Below, piece by piece: positions 62,938 to 64,000 of a DNA stretch of 64,000 nucleotides (position 1 is the stretch's first letter; each line of letters starts with the position of its first letter). Both the position numbers and the translations under genes were made by a program. The notes below the pieces were generated by a model. It was given only the letters and a program-made list of their open reading frames with translations. It made no database searches and was not told the origin of the DNA. The stretch comes from UBA5336 sp964492485 (GTDB lineage Bacteria > Pseudomonadota > Alphaproteobacteria > Caulobacterales > Hyphomonadaceae). The stretch covers positions 1 through 64,000 of the forward strand of contig CAZBKM010000011.1 of the NCBI GenBank assembly GCA_964492485.1, read 5' to 3'.

Positions 62938-63973
62938 GGAAATCGTCCTTTATGCTGACACTGGAGGACTTGCAGACCTTGTCGTAGCAGTCGTCGAGGA
63001 ACTGTCCGGCATGGTCCCGGCCCATGGTGTGGAGCTGCATCAGGAACGACCAGCGCGTGTCATATTTGGTCTCAAGGCTCAGATGGCACAGCGCCTCGCC
63101 GCCACGGATCGCGTGAATGTAGAGCCGGCGGTACTTGCCCCGGACCCGGTCGGCGAGCCAATTCTCGTCCAGCAGGCGCTGCACGAAGGCGATGGCGCGC
63201 AGCTCGCCGAACAGGGCGGAGTTGAAACTGATCTCGTTGAGACGGTCCTGGATCGCCGCAGCGGTGCGTGGCGTACCCGGCCGGGTGAGCGGGTTGAGCA
63301 GGACCAGCAGCACGTCATTCGGAGCACCCGAATAGATCAGGGGGAAAAGGGCTGGATTGCCCATATACCCGCCATCCCAATAAGGCACCCCGTCGATCTC
63401 GACCGCCTTGAAGGTCTGGGGCAGGCAGGCCGAGGCGAGGGCGGCATCGAGCGTGATTTCCTCGCCCCGGAACACCTTGACGCGTCCGGTCTCCACATTG
63501 GTCGCCGCGATGAACAGGTCGATGTCCGAGGCACGCACGGAGTCGAAACAGATCACCCGGTCCAGCACCGCTCGAAGCGGATTGAAGTCGAACGGGTTGA
63601 GGTCATAGGGACTGGCGAAACTGGTCAAGGCATTGGCCAGGCTGAAGGGCGTGAACGCCGCCAGCGGGTTGTAGGCGGCAAAGGCGGCCGGCCAGGTCGG
63701 CGGGGCCAGGCTCGAGACGGGCGCACTGGTGCGCGCGACCTCCGACCAGAGGTGCTTCAGCAGGGCGCGTGCCCCCTCCGGTCCGTTCTCCTGCATGCCG
63801 GCCGCCAGGGCCACGGCATTCATGGCGCCGGCGCTGGTGGCCGTGATGGCGCGGATGTCGAGGCGCCCGTCCTCGAGCAGCCTGTCCAGTACGCCCCAGG
63901 TAAAGGCGCCGTGGGCGCCGCCGCCCTGGAGCGCAAGGCTGATCTTCTTACGCTTTGCAAGTTTCCGCGCCAT
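62918..63973 (-). CDS. patatin-like phospholipase family protein
   Basis: This is a 351-residue predicted lipid acyl hydrolase. The oxyanion loop QGGGAHGAF is at 16-24, the nucleophile serine S47 sits in ATSAGAMN, and the catalytic Asp is in DGGYMGNPALFP. The first nucleophile-elbow glycine is replaced by alanine (ATSAG instead of GTSAG), a mild departure from the GxSxG rule. No signal peptide is seen. The N-terminus is basic (ARKLAKRKK). The ATG at 63973 is near the window edge. Substrate and role are unknown. Confidence 0.9.
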   Translation of the reverse strand: MARKLAKRKKISLALQGGGAHGAFTWGVLDRLLEDGRLDIRAITATSAGAMNAVALAAGMQENGPEGARALLKHLWSEVARTSAPVSSLAPPTWPAAFAAYNPLAAFTPFSLANALTSFASPYDLNPFDFNPLRAVLDRVICFDSVRASDIDLFIAATNVETGRVKVFRGEEITLDAALASACLPQTFKAVEIDGVPYWDGGYMGNPALFPLIYSGAPNDVLLVLLNPLTRPGTPRTAAAIQDRLNEISFNSALFGELRAIAFVQRLLDENWLADRVRGKYRRLYIHAIRGGEALCHLSLETKYDTRWSFLMQLHTMGRDHAGQFLDDCYDKVCKSSSVSIKDDFLTPLSA

Positions 63974-64000
63974 GGGCGGCTCCTGCTCTCATCGGGTCGC

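Overview
The window is a GC-rich (about 65 percent by eye), gene-dense chromosomal segment of an alphaproteobacterium. The lineage evidence is a CckA cell-cycle hybrid kinase, a 1578-residue NAD-glutamate dehydrogenase of the GdhZ type, a CC0125/CC1285-like lipoprotein, a TIGR02301-like secreted protein, an initiator tRNA at the end of the rRNA operon, and the alphaproteobacterial order ybgC-tolQRAB-pal-cpoB-tilS-ftsH. A two-gene glycine betaine synthesis operon (glycine/sarcosine and sarcosine/dimethylglycine methyltransferases) suggests a marine or halophilic member. Maricaulales/Hyphomonadaceae-like bacteria would fit, but that placement is inference.

Layout. 1-549: end of an rRNA operon (23S tail, 5S, tRNA-fMet, terminator), then a 14-bp tandem repeat. 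723-7399: ene-reductase divergent from a cysteine-containing Rrf2 regulator, cckA, an Asp-nucleophile alpha/beta hydrolase, a nitronate monooxygenase. 7600-13719: xerD, a secreted protein of unknown function with a 44-residue membrane peptide encoded just upstream, and the overlapping operon aroK-aroB-hlyC-like. 13860-20547: FAD-linked oxidase, nuclease/phosphatase-fold protein, 49-residue membrane protein, recQ, PHP-domain protein. 20645-29458: aldehyde dehydrogenase, lipoprotein, gdhZ, M20 peptidase. 29473-36245: potassium channel and the translation cluster infC / rpmI-rplT-pheS-pheT, split by a DUF2306 gene on the other strand. 36307-38588: two glycosyltransferases. 38698-47839: Tol-Pal envelope cluster, tilS and ftsH. 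48169-53332: thiD, small transporter, PhzF-like protein, serC-serA with a structured leader. 53479-59631: two less characterised genes, a second nitronate monooxygenase, an Ala/Glu-rich lipoprotein, acyl-CoA dehydrogenase, TSUP permease. 60056-63973: betaine operon, tadA, rsmD and a patatin-like protein.

There is no transposase, integrase-bounded island, prophage or CRISPR array. The least expected structure is non-coding: two families of intergenic repeats (called A and B here, 10 and 6 recognisable copies or fragments). All lie on the 3' side of genes and none lies in a divergent promoter gap. In ten cases the repeat edge supplies the stop codon of the adjoining gene. Two further points stand out: infC appears to start at AUA behind a strong Shine-Dalgarno sequence, and the serC leader contains a 7-nt segment perfectly complementary to the serC start-codon region.
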